DNA from: Planctomycetota bacterium
GTDB taxonomy: Bacteria > Planctomycetota > Phycisphaerae > FEN-1346
Length of the DNA: 15,593 bases
Direction: 5' to 3'
NCBI GenBank assembly: GCA_026386995.1
Contig: JAPLMO010000073.1
Span: 1-15,593 of the forward strand
Shown here: positions 1 through 7,495 of the stretch, piece by piece
Layout: every line of letters starts with the position of its first letter
How positions within the stretch are numbered: position 1 is the first letter of the stretch
Program-made: the position numbers and the translations under genes
The notes under the pieces: generated by a model
What the model saw: the letters and a program-made list of their open reading frames with translations, nothing else
Databases searched by the model: none
Told to the model about the DNA's origin: nothing

Positions 1-131
1 TGGCGGCCTGCCGCAAGTGGCAAGAGTTGGTCAAGACCTCCGGCGAGATCCGCTGGTCCGACCGCACCGGCCACCGCTCGATGCCGGCCGAGGCGTTGCT
101 CGCGTACCTGAAGGACCGCGTCCGCCGCTGA
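1..131 (+). CDS. C-terminal end of an unidentified protein (5' truncated)
   Basis: An open frame (codons from base 3) enters from the left edge and stops at TGA 129-131, giving the last 42 residues of a protein. The tail reads as normal globular protein: mixed charge, a WQELVKTSGEIRW stretch, and a final amphipathic segment AEALLAYLKDRVRR that looks like a C-terminal helix. The other plus-strand frames here give Arg/Pro-rich low-complexity peptides, so this frame is the most protein-like. I do not recognise the family and too little is visible to assign a role. No terminator follows directly; the next hairpins are the repeat at 216-248 and the terminator at 328-357, which suits the opposite strand better. 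Confidence 0.55.
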   Translation, partial: AACRKWQELVKTSGEIRWSDRTGHRSMPAEALLAYLKDRVRR

Positions 132-215
132 GCCGCGGCAACCCTGCCGTGCCCGCCTTTCCCCTGGCTGATTGTGCGCGGCGGTTCAGGAGGGTCTGTT
201 GCTCAGTTGCCGTTC

Positions 216-248
216 ATGTAGGGTGGGTGCTATGCACCCACCCTACAT
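216..248. repeat. Perfect 15-bp inverted repeat of the GTAGGGTGGGTGC family
   Basis: Arms 216-230 and 234-248 are perfect complements around a 3-base loop (TAT). The bases before the left arm (about 197-215, including TTGCCGTTCATGTAGGG) nearly match those before a second copy at 10285-10395, so this is a dispersed intergenic repeat and not a gene-specific terminator. Neither arm is followed by a T-run. The rest of 132-327 holds no gene I can support. Confidence 0.85.
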
Positions 249-327
249 GTTGGGTAACGCGCCCATGAGACCCGCCGCGCAAATCGCAATCCTGCGCTGT
301 CGTATTAACAGGGCGTGCGGGCAAAAG

Positions 328-357
328 AAAAGCCCCGCGCCGCGTGGCACGGGGCTT
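328..357 (-). terminator. Intrinsic terminator of the HEAT-repeat gene
   Basis: On the minus strand this reads AAAGCCCCGTGCC, loop ACGC, GGCGCGGGGCTTTT, a GC-rich stem followed by TTTTCTTTTG. It starts about 30 bases after the stop codon of the minus-strand gene ending at 388, the expected position. The plus-strand reading has only a short TTT after the stem, so termination is mainly for the minus strand. Confidence 0.8.
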
Positions 358-387
358 TGAGGGTTACGTCAGAGTCGGGCAGACCGA

Positions 388-3066
388 CTACTCGCCGCCC
401 TTCTTGGCCCTGGGGGCGCGTGGCACCTTGGGAGCCGGCGGCGCCTTGGGCGTGGGGGCCGCGCGTGCAGCCGGGGCCGCGGCCGGGGCAGAGGACGCCG
501 ACGGCGGCAGCGGAGGCGGCGGCGGCGGAGGAAGCGGCGGAGGCGGAGCGGCGGCTTCCGCGGCGGGCTCCGGCGGCGGCGGGGGCGCCTTCGGCTGCTC
601 TTCGCCGTACCGCAGGATCAGTTTCGCGCCTTCGCTGGCGTCCAGGTCAAGCGAGCCGAGGGCCTCGCCGGCGGCATCGCGGAGTTGGTCATCGGGCGAG
701 CCGGCCATGTCCTGAAGCGCGGCGATCTCGGTCGCATCGAGTTTGTTGCCTATGGTCCGGGCGCTCTGTGCCAGCGACTTCAGCGCAGCGATCCGCACGG
801 GCTTGGAGCGCTGGCCGTCCACGCCGACCTTTGCCATGGCCACGGTCACTTCGGCGTCCGGAATCTCCGAGAGGGCGCCGAGGACCGCGATCACCAGTTC
901 GTCCGGCCGGTTCGTCAGGCTGTCCAGCAGCGATTGCCGCGCCTTGGCCGCAGAGTACACGCGGCTGGCGACGGCGACTTCCTTCAGGATCTGGGCGGAC
1001 CGCAGGCTGATGGCCCGCGCGGCATCGCCGTCCAGGACCAGCGAACCGGCCTTCTGCTTCTGGGCGGCGATTTCGGTGGACAGGGCATCAGCGTCCACCG
1101 TCGGGTCCAGGGCCTTCAGGTACGGAATGTTCGATTCCAGCCAGGAGGCCTTGACCGGGTCGTCCGGATAGGAGAGGACGATGAGCGGCGTCATGGCGGT
1201 CTGGTAGTCGCTCCTCAGGAGGCTGATGACGTCGGCGTGGCCGACGTCCTTTGTGTGGGAGGAGACGGCGACGGCATCGATGCGCGGCATGGCGCGTGCG
1301 GAGGAAATCGCCTGGTTGCCCGTGGTGGCCGTGACGACGTTCCATCCGGCCTCTTTCAGTTTCGCCTGGAGGCGGTTGCGGTTATCGGCTTCGGGCTCGA
1401 CCAGGAGGACGCTCTTCTGTGCCTCGAGGTTCAGGGCCTCGGTCAGCGTCGGGACGACGCGGCCGGCGCCCGTGAATGGCTTGGCGGGGCGGATGGCGGC
1501 CAGCGCGAAGGCCGCCGCGAAGCGCACCCTCTGGTCCGGATAGTTGAGGGCCATGACGAGCGGGCTGCCGAGGTCGCCCTGGCCGTAGAGCGTCAGGAAG
1601 TCTTCATCGGCCACGTGCTCCAGGGCCTTGCAGCCGCGGACGGCGACGGCCGTGTTGTGGTCCTTCAGCGCGCGGTCCAGGACGCGGTACAGGTGCTGCT
1701 GGCCGGCGGACTCGGCGAAGAAATCGAGCGTCGGCATCTCTTTCGGCAGGAACGGGTCGATCTCGCGTGCGGGCTTGCCTTCCTTGGCTTCCGCGTCCAG
1801 CAGGGTCGTCAGCCACATGGCGACGGCCTCCAGGGCGCCCGGATCAACCTTGAGGGCGTCGCTGCACGCCCGGGCCGCCAGCAGGTCGTTCATCGCCTTC
1901 GGCGAGACGGCCTTGTAGATGAGGCCCGTGCCGGCGACCCAGTCGAACAGGTCGGGGCAGTCCACCGTGATCTTGCCATAGTAATACTTGTCGGCCAGTT
2001 CCAGGTAGAGTTGTTTGGCGGGGGTCTTCAGGAGCGTCTCGTCGCCGATCTTCAGGATGGCCTTGGTGGCGGCGGCCTTGACGCCATCTCCGGCCTTCGG
2101 GTTCTCGACGAGGGCCTTCAGGGCGGGCACGGCGTACGGATAGCCGATGTCCCCCAGGACCGTCGCGATGGTCTCTTTGAGTTTGTCGTCGGGCGTCGCC
2201 AGGGCCCGCAGCAGCGGCAGGACGACAGGCTTGCCGATCTCCACCAGCGCCTTGATGACCATCGGCGCCAGGTCCTTCTTGCCGGGGTCCTGAAGGACGG
2301 CCAGGGCGCTCGGCACGACGTATGGGCCGCTGTACGCCAGTTCCTTCTCGCCGAGGAAGTAAGGCCGCGGGCCGTCGCCGAGCCTCAGAAGGTTGGCCTG
2401 GATGCGGGCGACGTCGGTCTTCTTGGCCCGCATGCCTTCGTCGGCCAGCGCCAGGAGGCGGGCAGGCACGTCGCCCATCTCGGGGATCCGGATCATCTTG
2501 ACCACCAGGTCGTATCCCGTGGAGGGCGACTCGGCCAGCGCCAGGACGACTTCTGCCGCGGGCTTGGCCTCCAGCACCTTCTCGCCGATCTGCTTGGCCA
2601 GGTCGAACCTGGCGAGTTTGAAGTAGTGGACCATCATCCGCCAGTTGTTCTGCACGTCGGCCGGCGCCACGCTCACCGGCAGACCCGCCGCGCCGTAGCC
2701 GGTCGCAGCGGCCTCCTCGGCCGTGGGGGCGACGCTTTCGGGCGCAACCGGGGCCGCGGGTGCAGTCGGGGTGGCGGGTGCGCCGGGCGCCGCAGGAGCA
2801 GCCGGAGCAGCCGGAGCAGCCGGCGCAGCCGCAGCGCCTGGCGCAGCCGCAGCGCCTGGCGCAGCCGCAGCGCCTGGCGCAGCCGGGGCCGCGGGAGCAG
2901 GTGCGGCAGGGGCCGCCGGGGCCGCCGGGGCGGATGGCGCATCAGGCGCCGGTGGGGATTCTTCGGCGGGCGTGCGGCCGGTCCAGACAGCCATGGCCGC
3001 GACGGCCATCAAGAGCACCAACGCTGATACCCAGCGACGGCGTAGCGTAACTTCCCGCAGGAGCAT
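388..3066 (-). CDS. Exported Ala/Pro-rich HEAT-repeat protein with a degenerate receiver domain
   Basis: Length 892 residues. Residues 8-11 are basic (LRRR) and about 12-28 are hydrophobic: an uncleaved anchor or signal peptide with no lipobox. About 33-105 is a flexible Ala/Pro/Gly linker. HEAT-like helical repeats lie at about 246-345 (e.g. VLPLLRALATPDDKLKETIA), 470-535 and 705-810. Between them, about 552-660 has a response-regulator receiver pattern: SVLLVEPEAD, PLIVLSYPDDP, a switch Ser632 and a likely Lys651. The phospho-acceptor position is Ser602 and the acidic pair is Glu-Pro (557-558), so ordinary phosphotransfer is unlikely. The end (about 821-892) is Pro/Ala-rich and finishes KKGGE. 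The ATG has a strong Shine-Dalgarno (AAAGGAGG, 9 bases upstream). A scaffold or binding role in the envelope is inference. A long open frame on the plus strand at 685-3027 is a high-GC shadow. Confidence 0.9.
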   Translation of the reverse strand: MLLREVTLRRRWVSALVLLMAVAAMAVWTGRTPAEESPPAPDAPSAPAAPAAPAAPAPAAPAAPGAAAAPGAAAAPGAAAAPAAPAAPAAPAAPGAPATPTAPAAPVAPESVAPTAEEAAATGYGAAGLPVSVAPADVQNNWRMMVHYFKLARFDLAKQIGEKVLEAKPAAEVVLALAESPSTGYDLVVKMIRIPEMGDVPARLLALADEGMRAKKTDVARIQANLLRLGDGPRPYFLGEKELAYSGPYVVPSALAVLQDPGKKDLAPMVIKALVEIGKPVVLPLLRALATPDDKLKETIATVLGDIGYPYAVPALKALVENPKAGDGVKAAATKAILKIGDETLLKTPAKQLYLELADKYYYGKITVDCPDLFDWVAGTGLIYKAVSPKAMNDLLAARACSDALKVDPGALEAVAMWLTTLLDAEAKEGKPAREIDPFLPKEMPTLDFFAESAGQQHLYRVLDRALKDHNTAVAVRGCKALEHVADEDFLTLYGQGDLGSPLVMALNYPDQRVRFAAAFALAAIRPAKPFTGAGRVVPTLTEALNLEAQKSVLLVEPEADNRNRLQAKLKEAGWNVVTATTGNQAISSARAMPRIDAVAVSSHTKDVGHADVISLLRSDYQTAMTPLIVLSYPDDPVKASWLESNIPYLKALDPTVDADALSTEIAAQKQKAGSLVLDGDAARAISLRSAQILKEVAVASRVYSAAKARQSLLDSLTNRPDELVIAVLGALSEIPDAEVTVAMAKVGVDGQRSKPVRIAALKSLAQSARTIGNKLDATEIAALQDMAGSPDDQLRDAAGEALGSLDLDASEGAKLILRYGEEQPKAPPPPPEPAAEAAAPPPPLPPPPPPPLPPSASSAPAAAPAARAAPTPKAPPAPKVPRAPRAKKGGE
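2822..2885 (-). repeat. 18-bp tandem repeat inside the Ala/Pro linker
   Basis: Three perfect consecutive copies of an 18-bp unit (GGCGCAGCCGCAGCGCCT on the plus strand) plus 10 bases of a fourth. They encode a repeated six-residue PGAAAA unit. The perfect copies suggest recent expansion by slippage, so linker length probably varies between strains. Confidence 0.9.
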
Positions 3067-3206
3067 CTGGCATCTCCTCCTTTATACCATGGCGAGTAGA
3101 AACAACAAACCCATCAGCCGCAGCGCCCCTATGCGGCCTACAAGAGGAATAACCCCAAGTGCGCCGAGTCACAAAAGGCCTCTACGCCTAAGGTTACGCG
3201 GGCGCG

Positions 3207-3234
3207 ATTATAAATGGGGGCCGGGGGGTGTCAA
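3207..3234 (-). promoter_or_regulatory. Consensus sigma-70 promoter for the HEAT-repeat gene
   Basis: The minus strand reads TTGACA (3234-3229), 16 bases, TATAAT (3212-3207). Both hexamers match the consensus exactly; the spacer is one base below the optimum. Transcription would start near 3200, giving a leader of about 134 bases that ends in the strong Shine-Dalgarno at 3083-3074. It diverges from the promoter at 3504. Confidence 0.75.
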
Positions 3235-3258
3235 TAAAATTGTAACCTTCCCGGTAAT

Positions 3259-3479
3259 GCCAGTTACGTGCGCCCCCTCCAGTAGCGGGGTGTGGCACGG
3301 CTGGCTTGTCCAGCCGTGGGTATCGCCAGCGGCCGTCCGCCACGGCTGGACAAGCCAGCCGTGCCACACCCGATAGGGAATGCGCACGTAACTGAGCCGT
3401 GGGTATCGCCAGCGGCCGTCCGCCACGGCTGGACAAGCCAGCCGTGCCACACCCGATAGGGAATGCGCACGTAACTGGC
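3259..3479. repeat. Palindromic element with a perfect 83-bp tandem duplication
   Basis: Outer ends are a perfect 15-bp inverted repeat: GCCAGTTACGTGCGC at 3259-3273 and its complement at 3465-3479. Inside, a 31-bp arm at 3289-3319 is perfectly complementary to 3340-3370 and again to 3423-3453. The second copy arises because 3312-3394 and 3395-3477 are identical 83-bp tandem units. No protein frame fits; the plus-strand open frame running into the PEP-CTERM gene is an accident. It behaves like a non-autonomous mobile palindrome with an internal duplication. It sits exactly between the divergent promoters at 3207-3234 and 3504-3532. Confidence 0.9.
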
Positions 3480-3503
3480 CTTACACAATCCCTTAGGAAT
3501 TAT

Positions 3504-3532
3504 TTGACTCTCGGTCGATTGTGTGCTATACT
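3504..3532 (+). promoter_or_regulatory. Sigma-70 promoter with extended -10 for the PEP-CTERM gene
   Basis: TTGACT (3504-3509), exactly 17 bases, TATACT (3527-3532), with TG one base before the -10 (3524-3525), an extended -10 feature. Transcription would start near 3539, about 100 bases before the gene's ATG. It begins 25 bases after the end of the palindromic element. Confidence 0.75.
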
Positions 3533-3576
3533 CACCATTGCAAGGGGGCTGTATAGGCAAATCAGGTCGCTCGTGC

Positions 3577-3610
3577 GGGTCGGTCTCCACCGGGGAGGCG
3601 GGCCCTTTTT
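3577..3610 (+). terminator. Terminator-like hairpin in the PEP-CTERM gene leader (possible attenuator)
   Basis: Arm GGGTCGGTCTCC (3577-3588), loop ACCGG, arm GGAGGCGGGCCC (3594-3605), then five T (3606-3610). Eleven of twelve positions pair (two are T-G; G3582/G3600 mismatches). This has the form of a rho-independent terminator, but it lies between the promoter and the ATG at 3639. It could be an attenuator or the 3' end of a short RNA of about 70 bases. I recognised no known riboswitch class in the 38 bases before the stem, and no competing antiterminator is obvious. Confidence 0.6.
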
Positions 3611-3638
3611 CCTTTCGGGGGAGTGGAAGGAGAAAGTC

Positions 3639-4340
3639 ATGAGAGGCCGACAATTCACTGTTTTTGTCCTCACGGTATTGGTGGCCGGCACTTGGGCGCT
3701 GGCGGACGACCAATTTCCCCCGACTTGGCGAGGCCAAGACGGGACCGTGACGGTGGCGTGGGATTTGTGGGGACCGCAAGGATGGGGTTCCCGTATGGTT
3801 AACGGCTATGTCAGCCAAGCCAATCCAGGTGGGTTTGGTACGATTCTCAACCCCAACCCCTTCTGGGCGTTCTATGACAGTGGGGTGTACAACAACAACA
3901 CGCAGTTGGAGCACGGCCGCACAGGCTGGTTGTATATCAACGACTCGAGCCTGTCCTTTTCTTTGGCCAACTATGATCAGGACCGTGCGCGGAAAGAGGT
4001 CATCGTTCAGATCACCTTCCTCCCGGGTGAGGGATTGGGTTCGCCGGCGCACTTTTACGTGGGGTCTTCCCCCACACCACCAGGGGATCCTCCCTGGCCT
4101 TGGGGGGTTGAGGTGAATGCCATCGTGGTTGAGGGGTATATGCATCCCGATGGCTGGCAGACCAATTCCTACCACTTCACCATTGAGCCTAATCCGGCTA
4201 ACGAGGGTTTCTCAATCGATTTCTTGAACTATCCTGCTTACGTCGATCAAGTGGTGGTGGACACTTGGTGTGTCCCCGAACCCGCGACGCTGTCGCTGCT
4301 GGCCCTGGGCGGGCTGGCGCTGATCCGCCGCCGCAGGTGA
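3639..4340 (+). CDS. PEP-CTERM anchored surface protein, unknown function
   Basis: Length 233 residues. Residues 1-22 form a signal peptide (basic MRGR start, hydrophobic FTVFVLTVLVAGTWALA). The body is rich in W, Y, G, N and P and looks beta-rich, with no catalytic family I recognise. The last 22 residues, VPEPATLSLLALGGLALIRRRR, are a classic PEP-CTERM signal: PEP motif, hydrophobic helix and Arg tail. Such proteins are processed by an exosortase and put in the envelope or exopolysaccharide; no exosortase gene is in this window. The ATG at 3639 is chosen over upstream in-frame starts because AGGAGA precedes it, the signal peptide begins there and the earlier frame runs through the palindromic repeat. 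The gene has its own promoter, leader hairpin and terminator, so it is probably monocistronic. Confidence 0.88.
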   Translation: MRGRQFTVFVLTVLVAGTWALADDQFPPTWRGQDGTVTVAWDLWGPQGWGSRMVNGYVSQANPGGFGTILNPNPFWAFYDSGVYNNNTQLEHGRTGWLYINDSSLSFSLANYDQDRARKEVIVQITFLPGEGLGSPAHFYVGSSPTPPGDPPWPWGVEVNAIVVEGYMHPDGWQTNSYHFTIEPNPANEGFSIDFLNYPAYVDQVVVDTWCVPEPATLSLLALGGLALIRRRR

Positions 4341-4372
4341 GAAAAGCACCGACAACACATAGCACTAGTAAC

Positions 4373-4412
4373 CCAAGCCTCGGGCTGGACGCCCGGGGCT
4401 TGGTTCTTTCTT
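4373..4412 (+). terminator. Intrinsic terminator after the PEP-CTERM gene
   Basis: CCAAGCCTCGGGC (4373-4385), loop TGGAC, GCCCGGGGCTTGG (4391-4403) form a 13-pair stem with one T-G pair, followed by TTCTTTCTT. It starts about 32 bases after the stop. Confidence 0.85.
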
Positions 4413-4484
4413 GGTGAACCGAGGGGGACGCCGCCTGCATTTTCTCGCCCCATGGAAGGCCCGCTCTTTTGCCCTTGCCGCGCT

Positions 4485-4551
4485 GCGCGGCCTGCGAGGG
4501 CACGGTAACATGGCGAGGCAGGTGCGCCAATATTTTACCGGCGGCGATGGG
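4485..4551. repeat. 67-bp direct repeat, copy A (left of the LamG gene)
   Basis: Matches 7496-7562 in the same orientation at 63 of 67 positions. The core runs from GGTAACATGGCG to CGCCAATATTTTACC, so the unit is itself an imperfect palindrome with GGTAA/TTACC ends and GGCG/CGCC inside. It encodes short look-alike peptides on both strands (MARQVRQYFTG in the plus direction), which I take as a consequence of the repeat and not as a gene. The flanking bases 4413-4484 and 4552-4574 hold nothing else I can identify. Confidence 0.85.
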
Positions 4552-4574
4552 CGGCGGGGAGACAGCGAGGCTCA

Positions 4575-4630
4575 CGCAAAGACGCAAAGAACGGATTTGC
4601 CTCTTGGCTTCGCGTCCTGGCGTCTTTGCG
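4575..4630. repeat. Inverted repeat CGCAAAGACGC / GCGTCTTTGCG
   Basis: Perfect 11-bp arms at 4575-4585 and 4620-4630 around a 34-base loop. It lies 43 bases past the stop codon of the minus-strand LamG gene. No T-run follows, so it is better called a dispersed intergenic palindrome than a terminator, though it may act as a 3' RNA stabiliser. Confidence 0.75.
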
Positions 4631-4672
4631 GGAGAAAATCGAACCCCCGAAATCCCGATACGATTCCTTCAC

Positions 4673-7438
4673 TCAAGGGTTCTTCACCAGCCCCATATCC
4701 ATAAGTTGCAGCATCAGGTCCGAGACCAATTCGCTGGTATACGGACTGCCGCGCCACTCAAACCCTCTCCCGCGCTCCAGCCACGGGTCGGCGATAGCCT
4801 CGGTGATGGCGCCCCGATACGGGCCGTCAACGACCTGAACATAGAAGTTTAACTGCATCACCCGGTTTTTGAGTTGTTCGAACAGCGGATTGCCGGTTTT
4901 CTTGAACAAGCGGTCCAAGCATTGGATCTTGCGGTTGCCGTAGCAATACACGGAATACTGGTTGAAGTGCTGTTGTTCGCTGTGCGCACCTTGCGTGGGA
5001 CTTTTCACCCAACTGAGTTGCTTCGGGCACCAATAGAGCAAAGCATAATAGGCATTTGCCACGGCGCGGTCGAGGCTTTCCTTGTCGCCCGTCCGGTCGT
5101 GCTTGTCCAACCAGTATTCCACCATGGCGTAGATGCTATCCTGCTCGAAATCACCCGGCGGCAGATCCGGATGCGACCCGGTGTACCAGAACCGCCCTTC
5201 GACATTCTGACGCAGGAACCGCTCCTGGTCCGCGCTGGCCCGAAGGCAGCGGTCATCACCGGTTATCTTGGCGATGATCGGCAACCCCACCAGCGCCCGT
5301 CCGCACACCACCGACTCTGACTTCTTGCCGGAGGTGATTTCCACAACCTGCGGAAAACCGCCGTCCGGGTTCTGCTGCGCCAGCACCCAATTCAGCGACG
5401 CCATCGCGGCCTTGTACCAGTCCTGCCGGTCCACGCCCTCTTTTTCCTTCACCCGTTGCCAGGTTTGCAGGATGTAGCGGACCATCCACGCGTTGAGGTC
5501 AACCTTGTAACCGTTATGGTTCCAATCCCAACTGCAAAAGCCCTCCGCCGCGCCGCCGGGACGGTTCGCTTTCTGGAAATACCAACTCGTATGAAACACG
5601 CCGCTGGGCTGCTGCCCCTTGATCGCAAAGTCCATCTGCTCGAAGGCCCGGTCGCGCCACACCTTCTCGCCGGTTATCTCGTACAGGCGGTACTCGTAGT
5701 AGGCAATGTAAGGGTTGTTGCCCGCGTAAACGAACGGGGTGCCGCGGTGATGCTCGTAACCAATGCCCGGTTTCCAACTCTCCATTTTACGGCGGCCCTC
5801 GAGGGCGAGGACGAAAGCCTCCTGAGGCGTGCGCACCTTGAGCGAATCGTCAACCCGGTAGTCGTTGATCTTAATCCAGGTTTGCATGATTCCGGTTATG
5901 GCGCCGGCAAATTCGCCGGCATCGCTGACGATCAGTTGCAGCGGCATCTCGTAACGGGTTCCCGCGGTCAACCGGCCGCCGCCGACGCGAAATTGCGGCG
6001 CCATCCGGCGATTGGCGAAGTGAAACTCCGTTTTTCCCGTCCAGGTGGTCGGGTTCAGGTAATCCGAATTGCTGTCGATGGCAAACAACGCGATCACCGA
6101 CTGATCCGGCCGGTACATCAGCACCCCGGGTACGCCGCAGTAGCGCATCGGCGAAATCTTCACGCTAGGGCTGTTGCCGGCCCATGGATAACTCTGCGCA
6201 CGCCAGGCGTTGCTGAAACTGTCATGGTACGCCAAACACACCTCCCAGCCCGCGAGATCTTTGTCGACCGACCACGAGGCCGTCCACGTTGCCGCGGGGA
6301 GATTCTCCTGTAACGCGATTTCGACGCCGAACCGCAGGGTCGCATCGCCGGTCTTCGTCTGGCCCCGGAGACGAGCCGCGCGCGGACCGAGCCGTTCGGC
6401 CTGGTCGGCGGGCAGCCAGCGTACCTCGCCGGTCTTCACGTCCCGCAGCGCCAGGATGCCGGACGTGGCCGGGTTTTCCAGCGGGTTTCCGTTCAGCGAA
6501 ATCTGCCCCAGGCTCCAGCCGTGCTCGCCGCGCCACAATTCCCAACTCAGTCCGGCGGCGCTTTTCAAGGCGAGCGATTCCAATGGCTTCAGCGGCGCGG
6601 AGGCCGGCACGGCGAGTCCGCCCGCCACGGCGTGGGCCCGAACGCGGCCGGCGTCGAGCACGGTGCCGTAGAGTGCCGCTTCGGCCAGCGCGCCGTCCAG
6701 GAACGTGCCCCCTTGATGCGGGTCGCCGCCGATTTGGAGCGGCCGGTCGTTGGCGATCGGGCCGCCTTCATCCTCCGCTTGGTCGGCCGGCCGCCCATCG
6801 ACGTACAGGCTGTTGAAGCCGTCGGCCGAGCGGGTCCAAACCACGTGATGCCATTGGCCGTCATTCAGTCCTTGCCCGGAGCCCAGGTTCGTATCCGTGC
6901 TGGAACCGGCCGCGCCGGTGCTGGTAAGGATGCGGCCCTCGTTCCCGCCGCCCTGAAACGCCCCCGCGTTGATCGTCCAATCGCGGGAGCCCGGCCCGTT
7001 GGTGGCCTTGGTGATAAGCGTGGCACTGCCCGGCCACTGCTTCGCGCGCCACGGTTGCGTCGCCTTGACCCAGACCTCCACCGAGAGTTCGCTGATCGCC
7101 AGGTCCTTCTGGTGAGGCACGTCGATGTACGCCCGGCGGCCGTCGAATCGAGCCGCTCGCCCCGCGATCGCCGCCGGGCCGGCCTCCAACGTCACGCCGC
7201 CGCGATAGACGCCCGGGTGCCGGCCTGTTTCGTCCTTCGCCGCAGCCCCGTCGGCGCAGGCTGAATCCTGGAACCGCCACCAGGCGATCGGGGCATCCTT
7301 CCGCACTTCAGCCCCGTAGTCCGCCGATAACGCCGGCACGGCGGCCGTGATCGCACTTGCACAACTCATCAGAGCCATCACAACAACGAACCCGCTGCTG
7401 TTCATCGATACTATCCCATTCCCTTTCTTGTCCGACAT
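4673..7438 (-). CDS. Exported LamG-domain protein with alpha/alpha-toroid domain, probably polysaccharide-active
   Basis: Length 921 residues. A signal peptide spans about 1-39 (KK at 4-5, hydrophobic 17-34, Ala-rich end). About 50-275 is a LamG/concanavalin-like beta-sandwich: APIAWWRFQD, ARFDGRRAYIDVP, LSVEVWVKA, WHHVVWTRS and LYVDGRP are the usual strand motifs. About 285-525 is another beta-rich region. From about 534 helical hairpins follow, with aromatic and acidic clusters such as FCSWDWNHNGYKVDLN (634-649) and QQNPDGGF (about 688-695), resembling six-hairpin glycosidases or polysaccharide lyases. I cannot assign a GH or PL number or the catalytic residues. The first ATG has no clear Shine-Dalgarno; Met12 (7405) has a weak GGGA 8 bases upstream but would lose the basic n-region, so the longer form is kept. 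LMSC (residues 23-26) is only a marginal lipobox. The gene stands alone between the 67-bp direct repeats. Confidence 0.88.
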   Translation of the reverse strand: MSDKKGNGIVSMNSSGFVVVMALMSCASAITAAVPALSADYGAEVRKDAPIAWWRFQDSACADGAAAKDETGRHPGVYRGGVTLEAGPAAIAGRAARFDGRRAYIDVPHQKDLAISELSVEVWVKATQPWRAKQWPGSATLITKATNGPGSRDWTINAGAFQGGGNEGRILTSTGAAGSSTDTNLGSGQGLNDGQWHHVVWTRSADGFNSLYVDGRPADQAEDEGGPIANDRPLQIGGDPHQGGTFLDGALAEAALYGTVLDAGRVRAHAVAGGLAVPASAPLKPLESLALKSAAGLSWELWRGEHGWSLGQISLNGNPLENPATSGILALRDVKTGEVRWLPADQAERLGPRAARLRGQTKTGDATLRFGVEIALQENLPAATWTASWSVDKDLAGWEVCLAYHDSFSNAWRAQSYPWAGNSPSVKISPMRYCGVPGVLMYRPDQSVIALFAIDSNSDYLNPTTWTGKTEFHFANRRMAPQFRVGGGRLTAGTRYEMPLQLIVSDAGEFAGAITGIMQTWIKINDYRVDDSLKVRTPQEAFVLALEGRRKMESWKPGIGYEHHRGTPFVYAGNNPYIAYYEYRLYEITGEKVWRDRAFEQMDFAIKGQQPSGVFHTSWYFQKANRPGGAAEGFCSWDWNHNGYKVDLNAWMVRYILQTWQRVKEKEGVDRQDWYKAAMASLNWVLAQQNPDGGFPQVVEITSGKKSESVVCGRALVGLPIIAKITGDDRCLRASADQERFLRQNVEGRFWYTGSHPDLPPGDFEQDSIYAMVEYWLDKHDRTGDKESLDRAVANAYYALLYWCPKQLSWVKSPTQGAHSEQQHFNQYSVYCYGNRKIQCLDRLFKKTGNPLFEQLKNRVMQLNFYVQVVDGPYRGAITEAIADPWLERGRGFEWRGSPYTSELVSDLMLQLMDMGLVKNP

Positions 7439-7495
7439 GATTCAGATGACTTGCTACTACATCGCAACTTCGCGCGGCTGGTCTCCGTACCCGCC

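Noticed and set aside
685..3027. 780-codon open frame on the plus strand
   Set aside because: It lies opposite the HEAT-repeat gene; its product is Gly/Arg/Asp-rich and low in complexity, whereas the minus strand has a promoter, Shine-Dalgarno, signal sequence, domains and terminator. It is a high-GC shadow.
3539..3610. Cyclic-di-GMP or other known riboswitch in the PEP-CTERM leader
   Set aside because: I compared by eye with the conserved GEMM core and saw no match; only the terminator-like stem can be supported.
4511..4704. Small ORFs beginning MARQVRQYFTG here and again at 7521
   Set aside because: The shared peptide is only the translation of the 67-bp repeat; sequences diverge completely after it and no Shine-Dalgarno is present.
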